Shown here one piece after another: positions 59,601 through 64,000 of a stretch of DNA of 64,000 nucleotides. The notes under the pieces are model-generated. The model worked only from the letters and a program-made list of their open reading frames with translations. It was not told the origin of the DNA and searched no databases. The translations under genes were made by a program, and so were the position numbers. Source of the DNA: Pachyseris speciosa (lineage: Eukaryota; Cnidaria; Anthozoa; Scleractinia; Pachyseridae); assembly GCA_016490735.1 (NCBI GenBank), contig JAEMWC010000037.1:670001-734000 (forward strand). Direction: 5' to 3'. Each line of letters begins with the position of its first letter. The stretch's first letter is position 1.

Positions 59601-62600
59601 CCATTATCATGGCTTTTAGCAGACACGGATAACACACTTGATGATGCTTCAATTGATTTTGCACTCGTTTATCATAGAAGAGAACTGGGGTTCATGTAAT
59701 GACGGTGAAACGAGTCAGAAGTAGGTGCTTCATCACACCAAGTTTCCGCCATCTTTGAACTCTTGAGGTAAGCCAGAATTTATCCTTGAACTTGATTCAG
59801 CCTCAAATCATTTTTTACTTTGTTGTTTTACTTTTTACAGTTAATTTTATATGGGATCAGTAAGGGGATCAGCAGGGGTTCAGTGGGGATCAGTAAACGG
59901 GGGATCAGTGTTTAGTCGAAGCCCTAAATATATTACACAATGGTAGAAATGTATTTATAAACAACCATAATATATAGATTTAGCCAAGCCTAAAAACAGA
60001 GCTCAATGATTATTTTTTTTGTACTGGTATTGAACAACATCGTATGGCTTTCCTTGTACGAATTTTTACGCTTAGAGCAGTCAACAGGAATTGACCGCTG
60101 TTCAAAACCTCAAAACATTAAAACATTACAAGAAAACAATACATGACGCGTTTGTTTGTTCAAAAACAAATTTAAACAATCAAAAAATGATCAAACATTC
60201 TTATCCAACATCGGGTTGGATGAGCAAGTTTGACCGTTTAGCCACATCTCTCAACATTGTATTTAAACGGCTTTCCATGTTTGATCGAGATCAAACATTT
60301 TTATCCAACATTATGAACAAATGTTTGATCATTTAATTAGCCACCCCAACCAACAAACTGTGCACAGCGGGTAAAAAGCAACCAAATGAACCAAGCAATG
60401 TCAAAATTTCAGAGATAATACGCAAAAAACGTTTTGTGGACTCACTCTATCTGCCACTCTATCTGGTGTTTGGTCAAAAATGTCTTGTGTGTGCATGTAG
60501 CCATGCACCCAACGTTGTTTCACAAACACGATGTTGGATGAAAATGTTTGATAGTTTAGCCGGGGCTTTAATCCATTTTTATGAGGACTCATCAATTGTG
60601 ATTATGTGTTAATAAGATAAGGGCAAGCGTTTCTTATTACATTGTAAATGCTGTTGAGGCACAGACATCGAAAAACTCCAAGTGGAGTAAAACACTTGTT
60701 TGCTTGCAAGCACAACAACAAAACAAACAGACAATTCAACTACTTCTTTGCGTACAAAACAAGTAGAAATGATGGTTCTTTATGTCTAGTCGAAAGAAAA
60801 ATACAAGTTTCATTCCTGAACAAAAGTAACAACGATTAAACCAAACGTTAAAGCTTCAATTTATTTCATTTACCTGTGCTGTAGAGGTTCTTGAAAATAC
60901 GTATCCACTTTAGTAAAAACATGAATCACCAAAAATAGCAAGCAGTTTGTCCAAAGGAAGAACTTCTTTCATTAAGTTTGAGCTATTCGTTCCTCCCATT
61001 AATGCTGGTGAACTGTTTAGTGACCTTTCTTGGTGAGCTGCAAGATGCCGCGGTAAAGTGAAAGCCCTTGAAGCATTGAATCATTTTGTTTTTCAACCAC
61101 ACAATCCGAGCGCCATGCAAGTGGATCCAAGCTTTTCCTGAGAAAAATATCTGCTTTCCCTTTCTGTTAGTTGAAAATTCACCTTCCGGAGTATCTTTAA
61201 ACTAGTTCCTGATTTTTATGCCTTTTACGCGTAGAACTTGGAAAGAAGATGAAGTTATTTTGGTCAAAATGAAGAAACCAACTGAATGTGAAATTTTGAG
61301 CTGTAGAATTAGGGCATGAAAAATTAAGCCTCGTTTTGGTTTGGGTTTCCCACACCTGGCTTGAGCCTGCGATCCAATCGAAAGCCAGTACCTGGTCAGC
61401 AGTCAACTTAAAAAAAAAACAGCTGACCTCGATGAGCTTCAAACTTGAGCCTGCGATATGGTCATGTGATATTGGTCAGCTGATGCCTTGTTTTGACTGG
61501 TGTCAACTGACCATAACATGGATGTCCGAGGATGTCTAATGTCAAAGATGTACGCTGTAAACTGGGTGGTCAACTGGAGTATGGCCGTCATGTTGGATTA
61601 TTATTATTAGGATACAATTAATGGGACATTTCACATCCTATACATACGCTCGTATGATTGTATGGGGACCAAAACCAAATTTTCTCGAACAGATGGGTTA
61701 CCACATTTTCTTAACCATGGTGCTCCACTTGGCGGCCCTTTGGGCTGCCGGAGCTCTGCTTTTAATTGACTAGCAACATTACTGTTGTCATTATTGATAT
61801 TGTTGTAAATGTTATTGTCATAATGTTATTAGCACCACACCTCACTCTTACTGTAATTATTTGTAAGGCCTGCAGTTGTCCTTTGTTAGCCCTTAAGCCA
61901 AGTCCCTCTTATCCAATCAAAAGGAGGTCAGAGAGTGTTCAGTTTAACACACACAAGCTACACTACCACAGCAAGGTGGCATAAAATCCAGTTTTTGCTC
62001 ATCAGATTCTTCTACATCTTCCTTACTCAAGAAAATTAGAAGAAGAGGCAGATGCAGTTGGGATGAACATGGCTGCCAAGGTTGAAGAGTTAAGCTGTTT
62101 TAATTTTTTAAAATTATTTTTTCGACATCTGACTTCACTCACACCTCTGTAACATTGACAGTTGGAGGTCCCTTGTTTGTTAATATAGTATGGTTTACAG
62201 CACACAGGAATTTCCTTAAACATGCACCTCTATTATGATGGCTACTGGCTACAATAATGTCACCTGATATTTAGCCATTAAGGCCATAGCTTGAGACCTT
62301 AGTAATATGGTGTCTCTGTCATTTGGTGCTCCTTTTTGCTTAAGGATAGTAAGCAAGTGATCAGTTGACCAAATATTTTTAAGAGCCATTACTTATCATA
62401 CTTGCATGATTGTACATGAAAATGGTTTTCCTTGCACATGGCTTTGCTTGTCTACCACAAAATACAGTCCAGTGGTTTCAAAGTCCACATATTTATGCTT
62501 AGATGTTCATTTCTTCACATAAGCTCACCAGTAACCTCCTCTACTTTCAGGTTCCCCAGTTATCCCAAACCCTAAATCAAATGAAAATTGTAAAATTTAA

Positions 62601-62762
62601 TTTGTCTCATAGGCCTGCTTCGATGTCCGTGAAAGTCCCAAGTTTTGGAAGCAACTGGCAATGACTCAGAATAATATGGATCAACCTGAGTTACTAAAGT
62701 GGCTGTCAACTCACCCTTCTCACAGTGATAGAGCAGAAAAACTTGAAACTGCTCTCCCAAAG
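31301..62762 (+). CDS. OMA1: OMA1 zinc metallopeptidase, five exons, ends incomplete
   Basis: OMA1 is the stress-activated inner-mitochondrial-membrane protease that cleaves OPA1 and DELE1 (M48 family). I place exons at 31301-31679, 37577-37684, 42160-42288, 62006-62080 and 62613-62762; all have AG/GT borders and every break is phase 0. Exon 1 gives a transmembrane helix (VSVFIGVFGGFCLGFYFF) and NHPDHRRVFRVAKRL. Exon 2 carries the catalytic GHEMSHVILQHA (HExxH). Exon 3 gives a second hydrophobic segment (FLIISLAMLWALLP). Exon 4 has SRKLEEEADAVG, with the third zinc-ligand Glu. Exon 5 has FWKQLAM and WLSTHPSHSDRAEKL. All motifs match the vertebrate protein. The N-terminal targeting exon and the last C-terminal exon are not seen; the latter probably lies beyond the window. 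No stop or slip is present, so the gene looks functional. Confidence 0.95.
31690..32450. other. OMA1 intron, no feature seen
   Basis: Contains a 24-bp tandem duplication at the exon-1 donor (gccagtaagttaatatttgg occurs twice, at 31676 and 31701), so two identical donor sites lie side by side. Otherwise nothing recognisable. Confidence 0.6.
32456..33230. mobile_element. Foldback element (long imperfect palindrome) in OMA1 intron
   Basis: The left arm (about 32456-32790) and the right arm (about 32880-33230) are inverted copies. For example gatctcatacattctctcta at 32502 is matched by tagagagaatgtatgagatc at 33158, and attaagaggtgt/acacctcttaat pair as well. Both arms can be read as a similar short peptide, but this is only a result of the inversion. 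The loop is about 90 bp. Divergence between the arms is moderate. No target duplication was identified with certainty. Confidence 0.8.
33751..33884. mobile_element. Short snapback MITE
   Basis: About 45-bp arms are inverted: attcaggcaaatattttt at the left and aaaaatgtttgcctgaat at the right, with aacctaggtt in each arm. The centre holds tagccctaattattcat and its inverted partner. A related element is at 42750-42890, sharing the central ctaattattcat motif and the overall plan. Confidence 0.85.
34357..34799. mobile_element. 443-bp MITE with AAAAAC target duplication
   Basis: Termini GAGGGTCCCCCAGGGG and CCCCTGGGGGACCCTC are exact inverted repeats. AAAAAC flanks both sides (34351-34356 and 34800-34805). 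The interior has many gggaacaagg / gggaacacgg repeats near both ends in inverted order of placement. No transposase. The 6-bp duplication does not single out a superfamily. Confidence 0.9.
34806..35640. other. OMA1 intron, nothing recognised
   Basis: No reading frame or repeat with clear ends. AT-rich intronic sequence. Confidence 0.4.
35650..37080. repeat. Inverted and tandem repeats with a gcaggc core
   Basis: A segment around 35755-35855 (gcctgcatggcaggc, then gaaagggaaa..., cgcctgcagcaaagcca) is an inverted copy of 36570-36700 (tggctttgctgcagggg, ...cctttttctagcgcctgccacgcaggc). The two could be the arms of one element about 950 bp long or two members of a family. Short ctggctcgcat repeats follow at about 36995-37090. 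No gene seen. Confidence 0.6.
37096..37173. repeat. (TA)n microsatellite in OMA1 intron
   Basis: About 39 uninterrupted TA units, second such tract in the window (the first is at 30451-30541). Confidence 0.95.
37786..41551 (-). mobile_element. Decayed Ty3/Gypsy retrotransposon
   Basis: Direct repeats of about 100 bp at 37786-37888 and 41446-41551 (both with ttgagctcaaa, ttttttctgagta and aagcatgctgg) are probable LTR remnants. Minus-strand coding in order: a Gag piece (41094-40891, QFMTQLRKLVAVCDF); CCHC knuckles (about 40780-40680, CHKCHKVGHFASMC); a protease region with NSGAS at about 40440-40426 where DSGAS is expected; and PR/RT linker 40282-40037 (LLGQETAERL). RT follows at 39594-39259 (RLCIDMRDVN, FSKLDLKSRYHQL), the YxDD region with SDN at about 39188-39180, RT end 39120-38990 (FFGYTFSTDGL), and an RNase H end/integrase start (about 38410-37990, PADYTSRHP in a shifted frame). 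Integrase is almost wholly lost. Several frameshifts are present. Confidence 0.85.
38500..38690 (-). mobile_element. tRNA-derived SINE within the Ty3 element
   Basis: On the minus strand, ggcttcatagctcagttggt (A box) and aggttcaaaccc (B box) mark a tRNA-like head between 38646 and 38573. The acceptor arms can pair over seven bases, but anticodon- and T-arm pairing fail, so it is not a working tRNA. The adjoining aagcctgaaaaaaattgag block also occurs next to the head at 57471-57545, showing one SINE family. Confidence 0.7.
41560..42159. other. OMA1 intron end, nothing recognised
   Basis: AT-rich intron sequence ending in the pyrimidine-rich acceptor gttttatag before exon 3. No repeat with clear ends. 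Confidence 0.4.
42366..42643 (-). mobile_element. tRNA-derived SINE, second copy of the 23562 family
   Basis: Aligns to 23562-23826 along its length: cactttatttaagtctcaaa, gaaaaacctc, ccaacaaactcagccca and, at the right end on the minus strand, the tRNA-like head (gcgcagtggtgagagcgctc and gggttcgattcc). It lies 78 bp into OMA1 intron 3 and contains a small tandem aaatcaaatc expansion not in the other copy. Confidence 0.9.
42750..42890. mobile_element. Snapback MITE related to 33751-33884
   Basis: Arms gtcaaaatgattttaacc at the left and ggttaaaattattttgac at the right pair; the centre again has tctaattattcatgat and an inverted ctagttagggttag. Structure and centre match the 33751 element, but the outer arms have diverged (caaaat against caaata). 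Confidence 0.75.
42900..44325. other. OMA1 intron, nothing recognised
   Basis: No gene. A short imperfect tandem of gccattgcc type is at about 43488-43506 and a C/G-rich patch at 43760-43800. AT-rich otherwise. Confidence 0.4.
44330..44937. mobile_element. Solo arm of the foldback family seen at 59122-59924
   Basis: The sequence gcacttgtttattgtagaag... through gtttccgccatctttgaa, gaggtaagccagaatttat and on to the end block gttttgttgaagcccc aligns with the right arm of the 59122-59924 element. It is interrupted by a 329-bp MITE (44502-44830). The uninterrupted copy at about 59806 acts as an empty-site reference. The left arm of this copy is not present. Confidence 0.8.
44502..44830. mobile_element. 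329-bp MITE with 40-bp inverted repeats, ATTAT target duplication
   Basis: Ends GCACTTGTCATCGGCTTCCC and GGGAAGCCGATGACATGTGC are inverted repeats that extend for about 40 bp through ggggtcgacccc. ATTAT flanks both sides (44497-44501 and 44831-44835). The interior carries further inverted ccccgg/ggggga blocks. Insertion is confirmed by the empty site in the related foldback arm at 59806-59815. Confidence 0.92.
44997..45461 (-). CDS. Polinton minor virion protein (pVI/pX-like)
   Basis: Intact 154-residue frame. It has two related motifs, ITLTDGQRSSLMKA and LLLTATEINRLKKA, followed by AISKTQMAK, a pattern of repeated LTxxQxxxLxxA units that I know from cnidarian Polinton virion proteins. Next come a small-residue, alanine/leucine-rich stretch (SLARPLLAPAAKALG) and FDAEKVLKKIFGSGFG, which could be an amphipathic, membrane-active segment. 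Basic residues dominate the N-terminal half. The role as a minor capsid or core protein is inferred from the family and from its place beside the capsid gene. This is the only Polinton frame here with no visible break. Confidence 0.65.
   Translation of the reverse strand: MLTVYHPFKITLTDGQRSSLMKATKERAAVTPRVKPEQIRKGDDLLLTATEINRLKKAASAGHGADSAISKTQMAKTALRGGNLYSTAFSLARPLLAPAAKALGMAGLSFDAEKVLKKIFGSGFGPKEVQLYKLTQMLSPDQKKVLENRFIIDV
45497..46790 (-). pseudogene. Polinton major capsid protein (double jelly-roll), frameshifted
   Basis: The C-terminal part (46021-45497) is one frame with LVYFDLQSTKESMTGDSKQ and a final LSEEEFVLDKVGNELVVI, the usual end of Polinton major capsid proteins. The N-terminal part is spread over frames between about 46790 and 46268. 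It includes a DIIYDFYNAYFRV-like segment (about 46615-46575), a PLYEAVDRNKIIFIKDLLRYSDD segment (read 46460-46395) and YLDSAADT (46360-46338). Total span of about 1.29 kb is near or slightly below the family's usual coding length. Single-base slips near 46500, 46320 and 46020 break the frame. The protein forms the pseudo-hexagonal shell of the predicted particle. Confidence 0.8.
46821..47066 (-). CDS. Polinton basic core-like peptide
   Basis: An 81-residue frame starting at 47066 with MSAGMARRPKRLVKAA, followed by alternating lysine and alanine (VKKVASKTAEKAAEKG) and a CKKKN patch. Highly basic and low in complexity, it resembles adenovirus-type core proteins that neutralise packaged DNA. The coding start overlaps the ATPase start on the opposite strand (47053), so the two genes are divergent with overlapping 5' ends. 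The open frame on the other strand through this region is a shadow. The DNA-binding role is inferred. Confidence 0.55.
   Translation of the reverse strand: MSAGMARRPKRLVKAAVPAVKKVASKTAEKAAEKGSQALVEQGGKRNCQMLSKCKKKNAASQPRHAMDSMVKLSQILANQL
47053..47622 (+). CDS. Polinton genome-packaging ATPase (FtsK/HerA type)
   Basis: A 189-residue intact frame. ATG at 47053 is chosen because it leaves the usual short lead before LICGPSNSGKTN, the Walker A loop (about 47080-47115). KIVVFDDLVCEKN (about 47308-47346) is the Walker B strand with catalytic acidic pair, and NVIYLTQTYYKVPKNIRDNC (about 47395-47455) holds the conserved Q of the sensor region. Length and motif order match A32/FtsK-like packaging ATPases of Polintons. 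It would drive DNA into the capsid. It is immediately followed by a fibre-like gene (start 47624). Confidence 0.9.
   Translation: MPADIFQMLICGPSNSGKTNILLHMLYELLEFDKVSLFSKNLHQNKYQALLQDFAEEINPEVDYEVIEAPGDEIIPLEELPPDNQKIVVFDDLVCEKNQNNIINYFINGRHRNCNVIYLTQTYYKVPKNIRDNCSHFCPFSFLPRENKQIADKLGVPPDLLDRATDKKFSFFYFDKLRKLMKRNFNKTI
47624..48073 (+). pseudogene. Polinton virion-surface candidate with MGWFAK start and early stop
   Basis: ATG at 47624 begins the same MGWFAK start as the next gene (48075), but a TGA at 47642 stops it after six codons. The frame stays open afterwards to 48073, giving an internal ATG at 47651. The body is threonine- and proline-rich, with FLWFKITPALPTGTQLMLF and a FTINTVYSFVFQQ segment, likely beta-rich. 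No catalytic motif. It starts 2 bp after the ATPase stop, consistent with a compact gene block. The role as a capsid-associated or fibre-linked protein is inferred from position. Confidence 0.5.
48075..49400 (+). pseudogene. Polinton fibre-like protein with GG-x-I-x-NL repeats, frameshifted
   Basis: ATG at 48075 gives MGWFAKRPG. After a slip near 48100 the frame shows STPMAGPLDVGGHPIENLG and DAVNSEYA. Further on come DATNKTYVDSQVQ, then LNMNDYAITNL with NVVNKKYVDKDLQ, and DLNLNNNAITNL. These are four to five copies of a repeat of the form LxMxxxxIxNLxxPxxxxDAVNKxYVD, common in tail-fibre shafts and in Polinton or large DNA virus fibre-like proteins. A later part has similar LDLNGFSLY and LNLNDQTVYN segments (about 49015 and 49200). 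At least four frame changes occur. Function as a trimeric attachment fibre is inferred. Confidence 0.65.
49702..50260 (+). pseudogene. Polinton small hydrophobic-segment protein
   Basis: ATG at 49702 starts MAGAAPQLCVFNFNHI. A run of ten A at 49852-49861 is where the frame changes. It then continues with VVAGKAVITSAIAGGITLNP and FATLTGFGLVVKAVASF (a hydrophobic stretch, about 49878-49990), a TAG at 50013, and afterwards EYKKILVAIRFHLRAEAF and a charged helix up to about 50200. I have seen this glycine/alanine-rich membrane-like segment followed by a helical tail in other Polintons, but know no function for it. Confidence 0.5.
50261..50700. other. Polinton spacer before the integrase, no gene recognised
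   Basis: Frames are open on both strands, but none has recognisable motifs. The minus-strand frames could include a lost small gene. I see no adenain-like protease signature here. Confidence 0.35.
50708..51524 (+). pseudogene. Polinton retroviral-type integrase, frameshifted
   Basis: ATG at 50708 begins MQKCLSKIYYSPKGYW. The first part has ALHEADLLFM (about 50908-50940; first catalytic Asp) and LLQVDPEFMGA (about 51122-51155; second Asp). After a slip at about 51170, REQAIVERFNRTLAERL (about 51217-51265) has the catalytic Glu region. The C-terminal part has ALNNQTTRLTGLKPADAIRK. Order and size fit c-integrases of Polintons. A second slip is near 51300. The stop codon TAA (51522-51524) overlaps the stop of the polymerase gene on the other strand in a shared TTAA. 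Confidence 0.85.
51521..54790 (-). pseudogene. Polinton protein-primed family B DNA polymerase, broken
   Basis: Read from about 54790 leftward. N-terminal parts include ERATIPELAQ-like text in broken frames. A zinc-like CPHCQTRSTKAANLQR lies at about 54275-54230. The exonuclease I strand TIIFDFQAY is at about 53762-53737, exonuclease II LGFNSGRYNLNLVKEY at about 53455-53410, and FLDIINCLGQGTSYDKW at about 53320-53275. The palm motif KLLGNSTYGKM is near 52270-52240 and the catalytic QVDTDSNYMA near 51985-51955. After a stop at 51900, the end of the gene continues in broken frames to a stop at 51521. Length of about 3.3 kb suits the full polymerase. At least six breaks are present. The enzyme would copy the linear genome with protein priming. 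Confidence 0.9.
54852..55362 (+). pseudogene. LINE (CR1/L2-like) 3' end
   Basis: The coding tail reads ITKRFDHITPIMFKLHWLPL, then KILLLVYKCLNGLAPTYLSELL, and after a slip at about 55080 RAFSVVAPRLWNQLPLELRN and FKTQLKTYLFKFAY. This is the typical C-terminal tail of CR1/L2/Rex-type LINE ORF2. The element ends in a short gatgatgattattattatta repeat (about 55338-55360), a usual 3' end of this group. It abuts the right end of the Polinton, suggesting insertion or recombination at that point. Confidence 0.8.
55388..55885. repeat. Left member of a 500-bp inverted repeat pair
   Basis: The sequence from cactagacagagtcagtcc to ttggctaaatctatata is an inverted, diverged copy of 59972-60478. Both copies contain the palindromic unit gtttgatctagatcaaac (or gatcgagatc variant) and the atccaacat motif repeated several times. 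The copies may be long terminal inverted repeats of one 5.1-kb element or two members of a MITE family. Confidence 0.75.
55890..57400. other. No gene seen between the inverted repeats
   Basis: Contains an (AATA)n tract at about 56096-56119 and an 18-bp inverted phrase pair around 56200-56300 (aacctgggtgccag / ctggcacccagggt), which may be a small MITE. One pair of overlapping frames at 56431-56857 is open on both strands with no motif. Confidence 0.4.
57405..57780 (-). mobile_element. tRNA-derived SINE with partial tandem copy
   Basis: On the minus strand ggcatgttagctcagttggt (A box, about 57550) and cggtttgaatccc (B box) form a tRNA-like head. The adjacent block (atatgtgagtgatcatc, aaaataaagcctgaaa) occurs twice, at 57407-57475 and again at 57660-57730. 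The same tail block occurs with the SINE at 38500-38690. Confidence 0.75.
58245..58495 (+). mobile_element. tRNA-derived SINE, another family
   Basis: The head reads gtggccgtgtggttaggatg (A-box-like) and caggttcaagtcttg (B-box-like, about 58299-58313). A unique body with ggtttgcctcccaccagttg follows, ending at a T-rich stretch. No sequence similarity to the other SINE heads beyond the tRNA boxes is seen. Frames here are not genes. Confidence 0.65.
58496..59112. other. OMA1 intron, nothing recognised
   Basis: AT-rich; a near-palindromic phrase (atttgtgataaatagtgaatagc) near 58692 has no clear role. No gene. Confidence 0.35.
59122..59924. mobile_element. 803-bp foldback element with 9-bp target duplication
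   Basis: Left end GGGCTTCAACAAAACACTG and right end CAGTGTTTAGTCGAAGCCC are inverted. The inversion extends for about 350-400 bp in each arm, leaving a centre of under 100 bp. Taaatatat flanks both sides (59113-59121 and 59925-59933). A 9-bp duplication is usual for Mutator-like elements, while 8 bp would suit hAT, so the superfamily stays open. No transposase. A partial copy is at 44330-44937. Confidence 0.92.
59972..60478. repeat. Right member of the 500-bp inverted repeat pair
   Basis: Inverted partner of 55388-55885, with outer end ctatctggtg and inner end tatagatttagccaag. Divergence and several indels show both copies are old. Motifs such as gtttgatcgagatcaaac repeat inside. A further partial copy of the atgttggatgaaaatgtttg motif occurs at 60530-60550. 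Confidence 0.75.
60560..62005. other. OMA1 intron, nothing recognised
   Basis: AT-rich with short frames only. A duplicated phrase gagcctgcgat occurs at 61362 and 61446. The stretch ends in the acceptor gctcatcag before exon 4 of OMA1. Between exons 4 and 5 (62081-62612) I also see nothing. Confidence 0.4.
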
Positions 62763-62841
62763 GTACAAAAAAATTAAATGAATAATACTTAAATTCTCAT
62801 AATGTTGGGGAGGGAGAGAACATGTCCATACAGGCGACACT

Positions 62842-63550
62842 TGTTACGGTATCACTCAACCGCCAGAAAAGATGTACTGCAAAACTCTTTTACGAACCCA
62901 ACTTATTTATTTAATGATGCATAACTAAATCCTAGTTACAAGGGAGCGATTTCTAAACAATACAATCTGCTATCAAACTAGCTGTAGGGTGTATTTTGTC
63001 TAGTATTCTGCAACATACACCTTTATTGATATCTAACTGACAATACCAACAACTCCAACAACAACAACATCTTGTTACAAGCTCTGCTTTTATAGGTACG
63101 ACTGAGAATCTAGAACATGCCGTATGATTACAGTAGATTCTATTTATATACTATGTTAGGGATGACTAAGCATGACACAGCAACTTCTAGAACATTCTTG
63201 AAGGTTACAGTACACTAGCTTAAGCCTACTGCTAAAACTTCAGTCACCACTGACACAAACCCACAATAGCTCTCTATGGTTCTCTCGGTATAGCTTCCCC
63301 AGTCGGTCTCCGCCGACAACCACCACTGCTACCTAGCGTAATCCTTATATACAATTAAATAAAATTCTAGAACCTTCTTGGAGCTTCTAACACAACTATT
63401 TATGTAACATTACAACATAATTACATCATTCAGTAGAATGTTCTAAATTGTTCTGTAGCGTGACAGGAGAAGGTTCTGGTACAAACGTTGCGTGACTTAA
63501 CATTCTAGAACTTACTGGAAACTTAGTATTTACAATCGCTCTCCATAACA
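62842..63550 (-). repeat. LTR of a Ty3-like retrotransposon
   Basis: The segment is bounded by TGTTACGG at the left and CCATAACA at the right, giving the TGTTA...TAACA ends usual for LTRs. On the minus strand it directly follows a purine-rich gaagggggaggg tract (63551-63562), a good polypurine tract. It is therefore the 3' LTR of the minus-strand element that continues past 64000. It begins about 80 bp after the OMA1 exon 5 donor. Confidence 0.7.
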
Positions 63551-63562
63551 CCCTCCCCCTTC

Positions 63563-64000
63563 AGAAACAGAAAGTTTGCAAAACTTTCTTGCAATGAACT
63601 CACAATCTTGACAGGCAGTCAGCAATGACACTGTCCTTTCCTTTGATGTGTCTAATGTCTTAAGCATACTCTTGTAACATTAAACTCCACCTTAGCAATC
63701 GTTGATTTTTGTCCTTCAACTTGTGAAGAAAAACAAGAGGATTGTGATCACTATAAACAACCATAGGCAAACTAGAAGAACTGACATAAACTTCGAAATG
63801 CTTCAGTGCCAACACTAATGCTAAACACTCTTTCTCTATGGTGGAGTAGTTCCTTTGACTCTTATTGAACCTCTTTGAAAATTAAAACACTGGATGTTCC
63901 ACACCTGTATCACCTTCCTGTAACAGCGCGGCAGTAGCGGCCACATCACTTGCATCTACAGCCAGCTTGAAGGGAGAGTTGAAATCTGGAGCTACCAATA
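63563..64000 (-). pseudogene. Ty3-like RNase H domain, truncated by window end
   Basis: Minus-strand translation from 64000 gives FKLAVDASDVAATAALLQ, then FSKRFNKSQRNYSTIEKE, CLALVLALKHFEVYV and VVYSDHNPLVFLHKLKDKN, the RNase H order (catalytic D, E, D). It ends KGKDSVIADCLSRL and a stop at about 63600, only about 35 bp before the polypurine tract. Two in-frame stops (after HPVF and LQEYA) make this copy inactive. There is no integrase between RNase H and the LTR, unlike the standard Ty3 order. Reverse transcriptase should lie beyond 64000. Confidence 0.8.

Overview
The window is nuclear DNA from an animal, most likely a cnidarian and probably an anthozoan (coral or anemone group). The evidence is AT-rich sequence, spliced genes with standard GT/AG introns, a mitochondrial-protease gene (OMA1) broken by very large introns, and a dense mix of transposons typical of such genomes. 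These include a Polinton/Maverick, Penelope-like elements, BEL/Pao and Ty3 elements, tRNA-derived SINEs and TTAA-flanked MITEs. The species call is inference from gene and repeat style; no marker gene fixes it.

Left part (1-11.5 kb): exons of an unrecognised spliced minus-strand gene lie at 448-4369. Two well-formed 5' exons at 11160-11507 are phase-compatible with it. Between them lie an RPA-like OB-fold reading frame (6374-7319), local duplications, two TTAA-type MITEs, a Penelope-like 3' end with a degenerate hammerhead ribozyme motif, and an APE-type endonuclease fragment.

Middle-left (11.5-30.5 kb) is a transposon graveyard. It holds a DDE transposase relic with an N-terminal zinc finger (11.6-15.7 kb), a pair of facing palindrome arrays (16.8-18.0 kb), a decayed BEL/Pao pol (18.2-22.4 kb) and a layered nest (23.1-27.9 kb). 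In the nest, a 3.84-kb unit bounded by two copies of a 158-bp MITE sits cleanly at a TA inside a SINE. That unit carries a parvovirus-NS1/HUH-Rep-like gene and a Tc1/mariner-like transposase. It is followed by Penelope-like ends with a well-preserved hammerhead ribozyme motif at 30370.

Right part (31.3-62.8 kb): five phase-0 exons of OMA1 on the plus strand. The HExxH exon is at 37577, the membrane-helix exon at 42160, a short exon with the third-ligand motif at 62006, and a near-C-terminal exon at 62613. The introns hold foldback elements, a decayed Ty3 element with both the protease and RT catalytic aspartates changed, and (in the 19.7-kb intron 42289-62005) a roughly 10-kb decayed Polinton. 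The Polinton has a capsid protein, basic core peptide, packaging ATPase, fibre-like repeats, integrase and protein-primed DNA polymerase B. Several SINEs, a LINE tail and large inverted repeats follow it. The window ends in the LTR and RNase H of another Ty3 element that appears to have no integrase downstream of RNase H.

Apart from OMA1 and possibly the minus-strand gene at the left, nearly every reading frame is a broken transposon gene.
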